A stretch of 50,846 nucleotides of DNA from Burkholderiales bacterium (GCA_026416295.1 JAOAFL010000042.1:1-50846), one strand, 5' to 3'. Numbered from the stretch's first letter, positions 10,603 to 19,861 are shown. The notes: generated by a model not told the origin, from the sequence alone. Made by a program: numbers and translations.

Positions 10603-11090
10603 CGCGGGCGCTCGTTGCCGCGCTCGCGCTCGCCGCCGCCGGCTGCGGTTTCAAGCTGCGCGGCGCGGCCGAGCTTCCGTTCGAGACGCTCTACATCCCG
10701 TCGGCGCGCAGCGGCGTCGCGCTCGACCTCAAGCGCAGCGTGCAGGCGGGCACGCGCACCCGCGTGGTCGACGATCCGGCGCGCGCCGAGGCGGTGCTGC
10801 AGTTCCTGCAGGAGGCGCGCGAAAAGCACATCCTGTCGCTTTCGGGCACCGGGCGCGTGCGCGAATTCCAGCTGCGCTACCGCGTCGGCTTTCGCGTGCA
10901 CGACGGCAAGGGCGGAGAGTACGTGCCGGCGAGCACGCTCGAACTGACGCGCGAGGTCACGTTCAACGACGCCGAGGTGCTCGCCAAGGAGACCGAGGAG
11001 CAGCTGCTCTACCGCGACATGCAGGCCGACATGGTGCAGCTCATCCTGCGGCGCCTGGCGGCCGCCGAGCGCCCGAAGCGCGCCGACTGA
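10599..11090 (+). CDS. lptE: LPS-assembly lipoprotein LptE
   Basis: Outer-membrane lipoprotein that plugs the LptD barrel and helps deliver LPS to the cell surface. The 163-residue product has a short hydrophobic signal and a lipobox ending AAGC with the lipidated cysteine at residue 16, followed by GFKLRG, the hallmark start of mature LptE. The rest is weakly conserved, as is usual for the family. Its ATG overlaps the leuS stop (ATGA, 10599-10602), and holA follows after 11 bp; leuS-lptE-holA is a strongly conserved proteobacterial order, which supports the call. Confidence 0.92.
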   Translation: MTRALVAALALAAAGCGFKLRGAAELPFETLYIPSARSGVALDLKRSVQAGTRTRVVDDPARAEAVLQFLQEAREKHILSLSGTGRVREFQLRYRVGFRVHDGKGGEYVPASTLELTREVTFNDAEVLAKETEEQLLYRDMQADMVQLILRRLAAAERPKRAD

Positions 11091-11101
11091 CGCCGCGGCC
11101 G

Positions 11102-12118
11102 ATGCGCCTGCGCGCCGCGCAGCTCGAGGCGCATCTTGCCGGCACGCTCGCGCCGGCCTACCTCGTCACCGGCGACGAGCCGCTCGTTGCGCTTGAAGCC
11201 GCCGACGCAATCCGCGCCGCGGCGCGCGCGCGCGGCCACACCGAGCGCGAGGTGCTCCATGCCGAGCGCGGATTCGACTGGCGCGCGCTCGCGCACGCCT
11301 GCGCCACCGGCTCGCTGTTCGCGGCGAAAAGGATCGTCGAGCTGCGCCTTGCCGCAGGACGCATGCCCGCCGCAGGCGCCGCCGCCCTCGTCGCGCTGCT
11401 TGCGCGCCCGGCGCCCGAGGTGGTGCTGCTCGCGAGCATGCCCAGACCCGAGGGCGCGCTCTGGTGGAAGGCCGACTGGTTCGTCGCGTTCGAGCGTGCG
11501 GGCGTGGTCGTCGAGGCGGCGCCGGTGCCGCGCGCGGAACTTGCGCGCTGGATCGGCGCGCGCCTTGCGCGCCAGGGGCAGCGCGCAAGCGACGAAGCGC
11601 TCGAATTCCTCGCCGCGCGCGTCGAGGGTAACCTCCTCGCCGCGCGCCAGGAAATCGCCAAGCTCGCGCTCCTTGCGCCGCCGGGCGAGCTCGGGCTCGC
11701 CGAGGTGCGCGACGCAGTGGCGAACGTCGCGCGCTACGACGTCGAGGCGCTCGCCGAGGCGCTCTACGCCGGCGACCTCGCGCGCTACGCGCGCGCGCTC
11801 GACGGCCTGCGCGCCGAAGGCGAAAGCGCCGCCTCGATCGCCTGGCGCCTCGGCGAGGAGCTCGATGCGCTCGCGCGCGTCAAGGCGGGCCTTGCCGCCG
11901 GCGGCCGCAAGGAGGCGCTTTTCGCCGCCGAGCGCATCTACCGCGCCGCGCAGCCGCGCTGCGAGCGGGCGCTCGCGCGGCTGTCGGCGACGCAGCTTCG
12001 CCGCGCAACCCTCGCCCTCGCGCGCATCGAGCGCGCCGCGAAGGGCGTCGCGCCGGGCGACCCCTGGGATGGGCTGCTGCGGCTCGGTTTAGAATTCGCG
12101 CGTGGATCCAGCGCCTGA
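11102..12118 (+). CDS. holA: DNA polymerase III delta subunit
   Basis: Subunit of the clamp loader that opens the beta sliding clamp. The 338-residue protein has the N-terminal pattern [19 protein letters not shown] at about residues 19-37, which is the diagnostic start of HolA, then the AAA+-like fold without a working Walker A, and a C-terminal helical collar ([17 protein letters not shown]). Position directly after leuS and lptE is the conserved one. It overlaps proA by 17 bp. Confidence 0.95.
   Translation: MRLRAAQLEAHLAGTLAPAYLVTGDEPLVALEAADAIRAAARARGHTEREVLHAERGFDWRALAHACATGSLFAAKRIVELRLAAGRMPAAGAAALVALLARPAPEVVLLASMPRPEGALWWKADWFVAFERAGVVVEAAPVPRAELARWIGARLARQGQRASDEALEFLAARVEGNLLAARQEIAKLALLAPPGELGLAEVRDAVANVARYDVEALAEALYAGDLARYARALDGLRAEGESAASIAWRLGEELDALARVKAGLAAGGRKEALFAAERIYRAAQPRCERALARLSATQLRRATLALARIERAAKGVAPGDPWDGLLRLGLEFARGSSA
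12090..12095 (+). promoter_or_regulatory. candidate internal -10 TAGAAT before proA
   Basis: TAGAAT lies inside the 3' end of holA, 6 nt before the proA GTG at 12102. If used, it would give an internal, leaderless transcript for proA-nadD-rsfS-rlmH. The -35 is not recognisable. Confidence 0.4.
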
Positions 12119-13382
12119 CCGGCCGCTCGATGTCGCCGCCTACGTGCGCGAGCTGGGCCGCGCCGCGCGCGAGGCCGCGCGCGCGCTCGCGCGCGCCGAC
12201 CGCGCGACGAAGGACCGCGCGCTCGAGGCGATCGCCCGCGCGATCCGCGCGCGACGCGACGAGCTGCTCGAAGCGAACCGCGCCGACCTCGAGCAGGCGC
12301 GGCGCGCCGGGCACGATGCCGCGTTCCTCGACCGGCTCGCGCTCGGCGAGTCCGGCATCGAGCAGATGGCGGCGGGGCTGGAGGCGGTCGCCGCGCTCGA
12401 AGATCCCGTCGGCCGCCTGAGCGAGCGGCGCCGCGGCCCGAGCGGCATCGAGGTCGCGCGCATGCGCGTGCCGCTCGGCGTGATCGCGATCGTCTACGAG
12501 TCGCGCCCGAACGTCACCGCGGACGCCGCCGGGCTGTGCCTGAAGGCGGGCAACGCCTGCATCCTGCGCGGCGGCGCCGAGGCGCTCGCCTCGAACCGCG
12601 CGATCGCCGCCTGCGTGCAGGACGGGCTCGCCGAAGCGGGGCTGCCGCAGACCGCGGTGCAAATGGTCGCCACCGCCGACCGCGCGGCGGTCGGCGAACT
12701 CGCGCGCCTGCGCGAGTACGTGGACGTGCTCGTGCCGCGCGGCGGCAAGGCGCTGATCGCGCGGCTCGCCGAGGAGGCGCGCGTGCCGATGCTGAAGCAC
12801 CTGGAAGGCGTCTGCCACGTCTACGTCGACGATCGCGCGGACCTCGACATGGCGCTGCGCATCGTCGACAACGCGAAGACGCAGCGCTATGGCACCTGCA
12901 ACACGATGGAGACGCTGCTCGTCGCCGAGGGCGTCGCCGCGCGGTTTCTGCCCGCGATCGGCGAGATCTTCCGCGCCAAAGGCGTCGAGATGCGCGCCTG
13001 CGCGCGCGCGCGCGCGTACCTGCCGGACGCGCGGCCGGCGACCGAGCGCGACTACGCGACCGAATGGCTCGCGCCGGTGGTGTCGATCCGCGTCGTCGAC
13101 GGGCTGGCGGAGGCGATGGCGCACATCGCCGAGTACGGCTCGCAGCACACCGACGCGATCGTCACCGAGGACCGCGCGCGCGCCGAACGGTTCCTGCGCG
13201 AGGTCGACTCGAGCTCGGTCCTGTGGAACGCCTCGACGCGCTTCGCCGACGGCTACGAGTACGGCCTCGGCGCCGAGATCGGGATCTCGACCGACCGCCT
13301 GCACGCGCGCGGCCCGGTCGGGCTGGAGGGCCTCACCACGCAGAAGTACGTGGTGTTCGGCCACGGGGAAGTGCGCCGCTAG
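12102..13382 (+). CDS. proA: glutamate-5-semialdehyde dehydrogenase (gamma-glutamyl phosphate reductase)
   Basis: Second step of proline biosynthesis: NADPH-dependent reduction of gamma-glutamyl phosphate. The 426-residue protein belongs to the aldehyde dehydrogenase superfamily; [19 protein letters not shown] is the family's diagnostic segment, PRGGKALI follows, and the catalytic cysteine is in [11 protein letters not shown] (Cys266). The C-terminus [17 protein letters not shown] is typical. Start is the GTG at 12102, overlapping holA by 17 bp; its stop overlaps the nadD GTG by one base. Confidence 0.97.
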   Translation: MDPAPDRPLDVAAYVRELGRAAREAARALARADRATKDRALEAIARAIRARRDELLEANRADLEQARRAGHDAAFLDRLALGESGIEQMAAGLEAVAALEDPVGRLSERRRGPSGIEVARMRVPLGVIAIVYESRPNVTADAAGLCLKAGNACILRGGAEALASNRAIAACVQDGLAEAGLPQTAVQMVATADRAAVGELARLREYVDVLVPRGGKALIARLAEEARVPMLKHLEGVCHVYVDDRADLDMALRIVDNAKTQRYGTCNTMETLLVAEGVAARFLPAIGEIFRAKGVEMRACARARAYLPDARPATERDYATEWLAPVVSIRVVDGLAEAMAHIAEYGSQHTDAIVTEDRARAERFLREVDSSSVLWNASTRFADGYEYGLGAEIGISTDRLHARGPVGLEGLTTQKYVVFGHGEVRR

Positions 13383-13951
13383 TGGCGCAGAGGGTCGCCG
13401 TCTTCGGCGGCACGTTCGACCCGGTCCACAATGCCCATCTCGCCCTCGCCCGCGCGGCGCTTTCCGCGCTCGGCGCCGAGCGCGTGCTCTGGATCCCGAC
13501 CGGCGCTCCGCCCTACCGGCGCGCGCCGGTGGCGAGCGCCGAACATCGCGTCGCGATGCTGCGCCTTGCGCTCGCCGGCGAGCCGCGCCACGCGATCGAC
13601 GAGCGCGAGCTCGCGCCCGGCCACTCCGGCTACACCGTGGACACGCTGCGCAGTCTGCGCGCCGAGCTCGGCGCGGGGGTCGAGCTGGTGCTCCTGATGG
13701 GCGCCGACCAGTACGCGACGCGGGACACCTGGCACCGCTGGGAGGAGGTCGCGCGCCTTGCGCGCATCGCCGTCGCCCAGCGCCCCGGGGCGCCGGCGCC
13801 CGGCGAGGGCGCGCTCGTCGTGCCGTTCGCGCCGATGGACGTCTCGGCGAGCGCGATTCGCGCGCGCCTTGCGCGCGGCGAGGACGTCTCCGCGCTCGTG
13901 CCGCCGGCGGTGCTCGCCTACATCCGCGCGCACGGCCTCTATCGCCGCTGA
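13382..13951 (+). CDS. nadD: nicotinate-nucleotide adenylyltransferase
   Basis: Forms deamido-NAD from nicotinate mononucleotide and ATP. The 189-residue protein starts at a GTG that overlaps the proA stop (TAGTG). The nucleotidyltransferase signature GGTFDPVH is at residues 9-16, MGADQYATRDTWHRWEE in the middle, and the C-terminal second signature is VSASAIRARL, a variant of the usual ISSTxIR. The nadD-rsfS-rlmH order is conserved widely. The downstream rsfS ATG overlaps by one base (TGATG). Confidence 0.95.
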   Translation: MAQRVAVFGGTFDPVHNAHLALARAALSALGAERVLWIPTGAPPYRRAPVASAEHRVAMLRLALAGEPRHAIDERELAPGHSGYTVDTLRSLRAELGAGVELVLLMGADQYATRDTWHRWEEVARLARIAVAQRPGAPAPGEGALVVPFAPMDVSASAIRARLARGEDVSALVPPAVLAYIRAHGLYRR

Positions 13952-14355
13952 TGGACATCCGCAAGAAGCAACGCGCCGTCGTCGAGGCGCTGGAGGACGT
14001 GAAGGGCCGCGACATCGTCGTCTACAACGTCGCGCACCGCACGCCGATGTTCGAGCGCGTGGTGATCGCGACCGGCGACTCCACCCGCCAGGTCGCCGCG
14101 CTCGCCGCGAGCGTGCGCGACAAGATGAAGGCGATCGGCGCGCGCGTGCTCGGCGTCGAGGGCCGCCGCGGCGGCGAATGGGCGCTCGTCGACCTCGGCG
14201 ACATCGTGGTGCACGTGATGCACCCGGCGGTGCGCGCGCACTACAACCTGGAGGAGCTCTGGGGCGGCAAGGAGGTGAAGCTGAAGCGCCCGGTCGCCGC
14301 CGCGCGCCGCCCCGCGCGCCGTGCCGAGGCTGCACGTCGTCGCGGTCGCCTCTAG
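13951..14355 (+). CDS. rsfS: ribosome silencing factor RsfS
   Basis: Binds ribosomal protein uL14 and blocks subunit joining, lowering translation in starvation or stationary phase. The 134-residue product has the DUF143 core: VVYNVAHRTPMFERVVIATGDS, RQVAALAASV, EGRRGGEWALVDLGDIVVHVM and YNLEELW. The tail after about residue 110 is arginine/alanine-rich and low in complexity; it extends 35 nt into rlmH, so its last dozen residues may be a by-product of overlap. Confidence 0.95.
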   Translation: MDIRKKQRAVVEALEDVKGRDIVVYNVAHRTPMFERVVIATGDSTRQVAALAASVRDKMKAIGARVLGVEGRRGGEWALVDLGDIVVHVMHPAVRAHYNLEELWGGKEVKLKRPVAAARRPARRAEAARRRGRL

Positions 14356-14734
14356 GCTGCCCGCGTGGGCGCGCACCGCGCGCGCGGCGTATCTCGCGCG
14401 CATGCCGCGCGGCTACGAGGTGAGCCTGCTCGAGCTGCCCGCGCGCGAGGAGCCGCGGCTTCTTGCGCGGCTGCCGGCCGGCGCGCGGATCGTGGCGCTC
14501 GACGAGCGCGGGCGCGATCTGACGAGCGTCGAGTTCGCCGCGCTGCTCGATCGGCCGACCGCGTTCGTGATCGGCGGGCCGGACGGCCTGCCGGCCGCGG
14601 TGCGCCGCCGCGCCGAGCTGCGCCTGCGGCTGTCCTCGCTCACGCTCGCGCACGCGCTCGCGCAGGTGGTGCTCGTCGAGCAGCTCTATCGCGCGGCGAC
14701 GCTGCGCACCGGCCATCCCTACCACCGCGCCTAG
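14321..14734 (+). CDS. rlmH: 23S rRNA pseudouridine-1915 N3-methyltransferase RlmH
   Basis: SPOUT-fold methyltransferase acting on helix 69 of 23S rRNA in the assembled ribosome. FVIGGPDGLP (SAM-binding knot) and the C-terminal SSLTLAHALAQVVLVEQLYRA ... TGHPYHR are clear. At 137 residues it is shorter than E. coli RlmH (155): the lysine-rich loop after the first beta-alpha unit is missing. The GTG at 14321 overlaps rsfS by 35 nt; a start further downstream would lose the first strand (RLHVVAVA), so this start is preferred. Confidence 0.93.
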   Translation: MPRLHVVAVASRLPAWARTARAAYLARMPRGYEVSLLELPAREEPRLLARLPAGARIVALDERGRDLTSVEFAALLDRPTAFVIGGPDGLPAAVRRRAELRLRLSSLTLAHALAQVVLVEQLYRAATLRTGHPYHRA

Positions 14735-14739
14735 CCTGC

Positions 14740-14745
14740 TATAGT
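14740..14745 (+). promoter_or_regulatory. extended -10 (TGCTATAGT) before maf
   Basis: TATAGT preceded by TGC lies 10 nt before the GTG at 14756 and just after the rlmH stop. It would start transcription at about 14752 and give a nearly leaderless maf-rng-amidase message. Confidence 0.5.
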
Positions 14746-14755
14746 GGCCCGCCCG

Positions 14756-15391
14756 GTGGCCGGACCGTTCGAGCCCGTGATCTATCTCGCCTCGCGCAGC
14801 CCGCGCCGGCGGGAGCTGCTCGCGCAGATCGGCGTGCGCTTTCAGCCGCTATTGCTGCGCGAGGCGCCGCACGCCGATACCGACGCCGACGAGACGGCGC
14901 TCGCGGGCGAGACGCCGGCGGCGTACGCGACGCGCCTTGCGCGCGCGAAGGCCGACGCCGGCTGGACGCGGATCCTGCAGCGGCGTCTGCCGCGCGCGCC
15001 GGTGCTCGCCGCCGACACCACCGTCGCGCTCGACGGGCGCATCCTCGGCAAGCCGGCCGACCGCGCCGAAGCCGAGGCGATGCTCGCCGCGCTCTCGGGT
15101 CGGCGCCACGAGGTGTTCACCGCGGTCGCGCTGCGCTTCGAGACGCGGCTGGAAACGGCGCTGTCGCGCTCGGAGGTCGAATTCCGCGCGCTGTCGGCCG
15201 AGGAGATCCGCGCCTACGTGGCGAGCGGCGAGGCCGACGACAAGGCAGGCGCCTACGCGATCCAGGGGCGCGCCGCGCGCTTCGTCGTCGAGATCCGCGG
15301 CAGCCACTCCGGCATCGTCGGGCTGCCGCTGTTCGAGACCGCGCAGCTGCTCGAGCGGCTCGGGCCGCTGCCGGACCGGCGCGCGCGCTAG
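14756..15391 (+). CDS. maf: Maf-like nucleoside triphosphate pyrophosphatase
   Basis: House-cleaning pyrophosphatase for modified or non-canonical nucleotides. YLASRSPRRRELLAQIG near the N-terminus is the Maf signature, with ADTTVALDGRILGKP (catalytic Asp region) and GAYAIQGRAARFV later. About 211 residues. The start is ambiguous: GTG at 14756 (chosen; follows the -10 by 10 nt) or GTG at 14777, which would begin the protein directly with VIYLASRSP. An even earlier GTG at 14744 overlaps the -10 element and is unlikely. Specificity (dTTP/UTP type versus 7-methyl-GTP type) is not settled by sequence reading alone. Confidence 0.92.
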   Translation: MAGPFEPVIYLASRSPRRRELLAQIGVRFQPLLLREAPHADTDADETALAGETPAAYATRLARAKADAGWTRILQRRLPRAPVLAADTTVALDGRILGKPADRAEAEAMLAALSGRRHEVFTAVALRFETRLETALSRSEVEFRALSAEEIRAYVASGEADDKAGAYAIQGRAARFVVEIRGSHSGIVGLPLFETAQLLERLGPLPDRRAR

Positions 15392-15408
15392 GTCGCCCCG
15401 GCGCGCCG

Positions 15409-16860
15409 ATGAGCGAGGAGATCCTGATCAACGTCACGCCGCAGGAGACGCGCGTCGCGGTCCTCGCCGGCGGCCAGGTGCAGGAGCTCCTGGTCGAGCG
15501 CGCGCACAACCGGGGGCTCGTCGGCAACCTCTACGTCGGCAAGGTGGTGCGCGTGCTGCCGGGCATGCAGTCGGCGTTCGTCGACATCGGCCTCGAGCGG
15601 ACCGCGTTCCTGCACGTCGACGACATCTGGGAGAACCGCCGCGGCGCGGCGCCGCGGCCGATCGAGAAGCTGCTCGCCGAAGGCCAGCCGCTCCTCGTGC
15701 AGGTCGTGAAGGACCCGATCGGCACCAAGGGCGCGCGCCTGTCCACGCAGGTCTCGCTCGCCGGGCGGCTGCTCGTGTACCTGCCGCAGGACCCGCACAT
15801 CGGCATCTCGCAGAAAATCGAGGACGAGGCCGGCCGCGCGCAGCTGCGCGAGCGCCTGCGCGCGCTGCTGCCGCCGGAGGAGACCGGCGGCTACATTCTG
15901 CGTACGCTCGCCGAGGGCGCCGCCGACGCGGATCTCGCCGCCGACGTCGCGTATCTGCGCGCGCTGTGGCGCGACATCGGCGCGCGCGCCGCGCAGGCCG
16001 CCACCCCCGCCCTCGTCTATCAGGACCTGTCGCTCGCCGAGCGCGTGCTGCGCGATCTGGTGACGCCCGAGACCGTCGCCGTGCGCGTCGATTCGGCGCA
16101 GACGTTCGCGCACCTCGCGGCGTTCGCCGCGCGCTACATGCCCGCGGTCGGCGCGCGGCTGCAGCCCTACGCCGGCGAGCGGCCGCTGTTCGACCTCTAT
16201 CACGTCGAGGCCGAGATCGAGAAGGCGCTCGCGCGCCGCGTCGATCTCAAGTCGGGCGGCGCGCTCGTCATCGACCAAACCGAGGCGATGACCACGATCG
16301 ACGTGAACACCGCCGGCTACGTCGGCGGCCGCAGCTTCGACGACACCGTGTTCAAGACCAACCTCGAGGCAGCGCAGGCGATCGCGCGCCAGCTGCGCCT
16401 GCGGAACCTCGGCGGCATCATCATCGTCGACTTCATCGACATGCAGTCCGAGGAGCACCGCGCCGCGGTGCTCGCCGAGCTGCGCCGCGCGCTCGCGCGC
16501 GACCGCACGCGCACGACGGTGAGCGGCTTCACTGCCCTGGGGCTCGTCGAAATCACGCGCAAGCGCACGCGCGAGTCGCTCGCGCACGTGCTGTGCGAGC
16601 CCTGCCCGCAGTGCGGCGGCCGCGGCGAGGTGAAGACGGCGCGCACCGTGTGCTACGAGATCCTGCGGGAACTCGCGCGCGAGGCGCGCGCCTGGCCCGC
16701 GCGGGAGCTGCGCGTGCTCGCCTCGCAGCCGGTGTGCGACCTGCTCCTCGAGGAGGAGTCGGCGGCGCTCGCTGCGCTCGGCGACGCGCTCGGCCGGCCG
16801 GTGTCGGTCCAGGTCGAGCCCGGCTACACGCAGGAACAGTACGACATCGTGCTGCTGTGA
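15409..16860 (+). CDS. rng: ribonuclease G
   Basis: Endoribonuclease of the RNase E/G family; matures the 5' end of 16S rRNA. The 483-residue protein has an N-terminal S1 domain (VGNLYVGKVVRVLPGMQSAFVDIG), then the catalytic core with metal-binding Asp298 (TTIDVNTAG) and Asp341 (IIIVDFIDM), and the zinc-link cysteines Cys399 and Cys402 in CPQCGGRG. No RNase E-type C-terminal scaffold is present, which fits RNase G. It follows maf after 17 bp, the conserved order, and overlaps the amidase by GTGA. Confidence 0.97.
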   Translation: MSEEILINVTPQETRVAVLAGGQVQELLVERAHNRGLVGNLYVGKVVRVLPGMQSAFVDIGLERTAFLHVDDIWENRRGAAPRPIEKLLAEGQPLLVQVVKDPIGTKGARLSTQVSLAGRLLVYLPQDPHIGISQKIEDEAGRAQLRERLRALLPPEETGGYILRTLAEGAADADLAADVAYLRALWRDIGARAAQAATPALVYQDLSLAERVLRDLVTPETVAVRVDSAQTFAHLAAFAARYMPAVGARLQPYAGERPLFDLYHVEAEIEKALARRVDLKSGGALVIDQTEAMTTIDVNTAGYVGGRSFDDTVFKTNLEAAQAIARQLRLRNLGGIIIVDFIDMQSEEHRAAVLAELRRALARDRTRTTVSGFTALGLVEITRKRTRESLAHVLCEPCPQCGGRGEVKTARTVCYEILRELAREARAWPARELRVLASQPVCDLLLEEESAALAALGDALGRPVSVQVEPGYTQEQYDIVLL

Positions 16861-18290
16861 GCGGCGCCGACGACCTCGTGTTTCTGCCCGCGCGGCAGCT
16901 CGCGCGACGCATCCGCGCGCGCGAGGTCTCGGCGCAGGAGGTCGTGCGCGCGTTCATCGCGAGGATCGAGCGGCTCAACCCGCTCGTCAACGCGATCGTC
17001 ACCTTCGTGCCCGAGCAGGCGCTCGCCGCCGCGCGCGCGCTCGACCGGCGGCTTGCGCGGCCGCGCAGCGCGCCGCCCCCCGGGCCCCTCGCCGGGCTGC
17101 CGATCGCGTACAAGGACCTCGTGCCGACGCGCGGCATCCGCACCACCTTCGGCTCGCTCGTCTACCGCGACTACGTGCCCGCCGAGGACGCGCTGCTCGT
17201 CGAGCGGCTGCGCGCCGCCGGCGCGATCACGCTCGGCAAGACGAACACGCCGGAATTCGGCGCCGGCAGCCAGACCTTCAACCGCGTCTTCGGCGCAACC
17301 CGCAACCCCTGGGACCTCACGAAGACCGCCGGCGGCTCCTCGGGTGGGGCGGCCGCCGCAGTCGCCTGCGGGATGCTGCCGTTCGCCGACGGCTCGGACC
17401 TCGCCGCGAGCCTGCGCAACCCGGCGAACTATTGCAACGTCGTGGGGTTGCGGCCGACGCCCGGCCGCGTGCCGTCGTACCCGGCGGCCAATGCCTGGGA
17501 CACGCTCGCGGTCGCCGGTCCGATCGCGCGCACCGTCGCCGACTGCGCGTTTCTCCTTGCGGCGATGGCCGGGCCCGATCCGCGATCGCCGATCTCGATC
17601 GCCGAGCCCGGGCGCGTGTTCCTGCGGCCCCTTGCGCGCGAGTTCCGCGGCGTGCGCGTCGCGTGGTCGCCCGACCTCGGCGGCCTGCCGATCGAGCGGC
17701 GCGTGCGCGATGCGCTCGCGCGCGCGCCGCGCGTGCTCGAGGACCTCGGCTGTGTCGTCGAGGAGGACTGCCCCGATTTTTCCGGCGCGACCGAGGCGTT
17801 CGAGACGCTGCGCGCGCTCGGGTTCGTGCAACGTTACGGATCGCTCCTTGCCGCGCACCGGGCCGAGCTGAAGGACACGGTCGTCTGGAACATCGAGCAG
17901 GGCCTTGCGCTCGATGCGGCGCGCATCGCGCGCGCCGAGGCGCTGCGCACCGAGCTCTTTCACCGCATGCGCCGGTTCCTGGAAAAGTACGAATTCTTCG
18001 CCTGCCCGGTGAACGCGGTCCCCCCCTTCCCGGTCGAGCAGGAATACCCGACCGAGATCGCCGGCGTTCCGATGACGAACTACCTCGACTGGATGAAGAG
18101 CTGCTACTACGTGACGGTGACCGCGCATCCGGCGATCTCGGTGCCGGCGGCGTTCACCTCCGACGCTGCACCGCTTCCGGTCGGACTGCAGATCGTCGGG
18201 CGCGCGCGCGACGATTTCGGCGTGCTGCAGCTCGCGCACGCCTTCGAGCGCGCAACCGGCGCCGGTCGCGCGCGCCCTACCTTGCCCTAG
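16857..18290 (+). CDS. amidase (amidase-signature family)
   Basis: A 477-residue serine amidase of the amidase-signature family; its physiological substrate is unknown. The Ser-cisSer-Lys triad is visible: Lys86 in AYKDL, the GGSSGG loop at 159-164, and the presumed nucleophile Ser185 in GSDLAASLR. The last motif is unusual, since most family members have GG where this has AA just before the Ser. The C-terminal half (FAAFTSDAAPLPVGLQIVGR pattern, VTAHPAISVPAAF) matches the family. Start is a GTG overlapping the rng stop (GTGA, 16857-16860). The 3' end overlaps the convergent AhpD-like gene by 14 bp. It is not GatA, which is encoded elsewhere in the window. Confidence 0.9.
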   Translation: MSGADDLVFLPARQLARRIRAREVSAQEVVRAFIARIERLNPLVNAIVTFVPEQALAAARALDRRLARPRSAPPPGPLAGLPIAYKDLVPTRGIRTTFGSLVYRDYVPAEDALLVERLRAAGAITLGKTNTPEFGAGSQTFNRVFGATRNPWDLTKTAGGSSGGAAAAVACGMLPFADGSDLAASLRNPANYCNVVGLRPTPGRVPSYPAANAWDTLAVAGPIARTVADCAFLLAAMAGPDPRSPISIAEPGRVFLRPLAREFRGVRVAWSPDLGGLPIERRVRDALARAPRVLEDLGCVVEEDCPDFSGATEAFETLRALGFVQRYGSLLAAHRAELKDTVVWNIEQGLALDAARIARAEALRTELFHRMRRFLEKYEFFACPVNAVPPFPVEQEYPTEIAGVPMTNYLDWMKSCYYVTVTAHPAISVPAAFTSDAAPLPVGLQIVGRARDDFGVLQLAHAFERATGAGRARPTLP

Positions 18291-18873
18291 GCACCCGCCC
18301 CATCAGGTAGAACTCGTCGTTCGGCTGCATCGCCGCGACGTTGGCGAGGCGGTTGGACATCGCGAAAAACGCGGCGATCGCGGCGATGTCCCAGATGTCG
18401 TCGTCGGTGAAGCCCTCGGCGCGCAGGCGCGCAAAATCGGCCTCCTCGACCGCGCGCGACTCGAGCGCCACCTTGAGCGCGAACTCGATCATCGCGCGCT
18501 GACGCGGCGCAAGCTCCGCGCGCCGCGGGTTGACCGCGAGCTGGTCGGCAAGGCGCGGGTTTTTCGACCGGATCCTGAGGATCGCGCCGTGGGCGACCAC
18601 GCAGTAGAGGCAGTCGTTCGCGCCCGAGGTCGCGACCACGATCATCTCGCGCTCGGCCTTGGTGAGCGTACGCCGCGCATCCGGCTCGACCTCCATCAAC
18701 GCGTCGTGATACGCGACGAACGCGCGCCACTCGGCCGGCCGGTGCGCGAGCGCGAGAAAGACGTTCGGGACGAACCCCGTCTTTTCCTGCACCGCGAGGA
18801 TGCGCGCGCGGATATCCTCGGGCAGGTCCTCCAGCCGCGCGACCGGAAACCGGCTGATCGGCGCAGCGCTCAT
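18277..18873 (-). CDS. AhpD-fold peroxidase-related protein
   Basis: A 198-residue protein of the carboxymuconolactone decarboxylase/AhpD superfamily. The redox motif is CLYCVVAH with Cys88, Cys91 and His95, the arrangement used in alkylhydroperoxidase AhpD, so peroxide reduction through a dithiol is the likely chemistry, though the partner reductant is unknown. The N-terminus (EKTGFVPNVFLALAHRP) matches the uncharacterised peroxidase-related enzyme group. It is the downstream gene of a leftward pair, 13 bp after the Bug receptor gene. Confidence 0.88.
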   Translation of the reverse strand: MSAAPISRFPVARLEDLPEDIRARILAVQEKTGFVPNVFLALAHRPAEWRAFVAYHDALMEVEPDARRTLTKAEREMIVVATSGANDCLYCVVAHGAILRIRSKNPRLADQLAVNPRRAELAPRQRAMIEFALKVALESRAVEEADFARLRAEGFTDDDIWDIAAIAAFFAMSNRLANVAAMQPNDEFYLMGRVPRAR

Positions 18874-18886
18874 CGCGCGCGCACCC

Positions 18887-19861
18887 TCAGTCGGCGTACA
18901 CCCCCGCCTTCTTGATGATCGGCCCCCACTTTTCGATCTCGGCCTTCAGGTGCGCCGCGAGCGCCGCCGGCGTCGCCTTTTCGGGCGGATACGCGGTCGC
19001 GCCGAGTTCGGCGAAGCGCTTGTTCACGTCCGCGTCCTTCAGCGCCGCCTGCAGCGCGGCGACGAGCTTGTCGATCGCCTCCTTCGGCGTGCCCTTGGGC
19101 GCGTACAGACCGTGCCAGATGCCCACCTCGAAGCCCTTCAGGCCGAGCTCCTGCAGGGTCGGCACCTCCGGCAGCGACGCGACGCGCTTGGCCGAGGTGA
19201 CGGCGTAGACCTTCACCTTGCCCGCCTTGATCTGCGCGGTGGTGTTGGTCGTCTGATCGCACATGAAGTCGACCTGGCCGCCGAGCAGGTCGTTCATCGC
19301 CGGGGCCGTCCCCTTGTACGGCACGGTGAGCAGATCGGTCTCGATCGCGCTCATGAAGAGCATTCCGCACAGGTGCGAGGCGGCGCCGACGCCGGCGTTC
19401 GCGTAGGTCACCTTGTCCTTGTTCGCCTTGACGTAGGCGAGGAACTCCTTGAAATCCTTCGCCGGGAAGTTCGCGCGCGCGACGAGCGTCATCGGCACGT
19501 CGTTGATCAGCCCGATGTACTCGAAATCGGCGAGCGGGTTGTAGCGCAGCTGGCGGTAGAGCGCGGGCGTGGTCGCCATGCCGATGTGATGGATGAGGAT
19601 CGTGTAGCCGTCGGGCTTCGCGTTTTTCACGACCTCGGGCGCGAGGATGCCGCCGGCGCTCGGACGGTTCTCGACCACCACCGTCTGCCCGAGCGACTTC
19701 TGCATCGCCTGCGCGACGACGCGCGCCACGGTGTCGGTCGGGCCGCCGGCGGCGAACGGCACGACCATCGTCACCGGCCGGGTCGGATACGACTGGGCGA
19801 ACGCGCCGTCGGCGGCCGCCAGGAAGAGTGCGAATGCGGCGAAAAGGCTGCGAGCGTTCAT
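18887..19861 (-). CDS. Bug/TctC-family solute receptor (tripartite tricarboxylate transporter type)
   Basis: Periplasmic binding protein of 324 residues. A signal peptide (MNARSLF ... GAFAQ, about 20 residues) precedes YPTRPVTMVVPFAAGGPTD, the family's N-terminal ligand loop, then RPSAGG, ANAGVGAASHL, VPYKGTAPAMNDLLGGQVD and AVTSAKRVASLPEVPTL. The ATG at 19861 is preceded by GGAGG at good spacing. Such receptors bind carboxylates or aromatic acids; no TctA/TctB membrane partner is in the window, a common situation in Burkholderiales where these genes are greatly expanded. Ligand unknown. Confidence 0.93.
   Translation of the reverse strand: MNARSLFAAFALFLAAADGAFAQSYPTRPVTMVVPFAAGGPTDTVARVVAQAMQKSLGQTVVVENRPSAGGILAPEVVKNAKPDGYTILIHHIGMATTPALYRQLRYNPLADFEYIGLINDVPMTLVARANFPAKDFKEFLAYVKANKDKVTYANAGVGAASHLCGMLFMSAIETDLLTVPYKGTAPAMNDLLGGQVDFMCDQTTNTTAQIKAGKVKVYAVTSAKRVASLPEVPTLQELGLKGFEVGIWHGLYAPKGTPKEAIDKLVAALQAALKDADVNKRFAELGATAYPPEKATPAALAAHLKAEIEKWGPIIKKAGVYAD

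Noticed and set aside
13003-13017. Alternating CG tract in proA as a possible Z-DNA or regulatory element
   Set aside because: It encodes an in-frame Ala/Arg run of ProA, and similar tracts are everywhere in this window.
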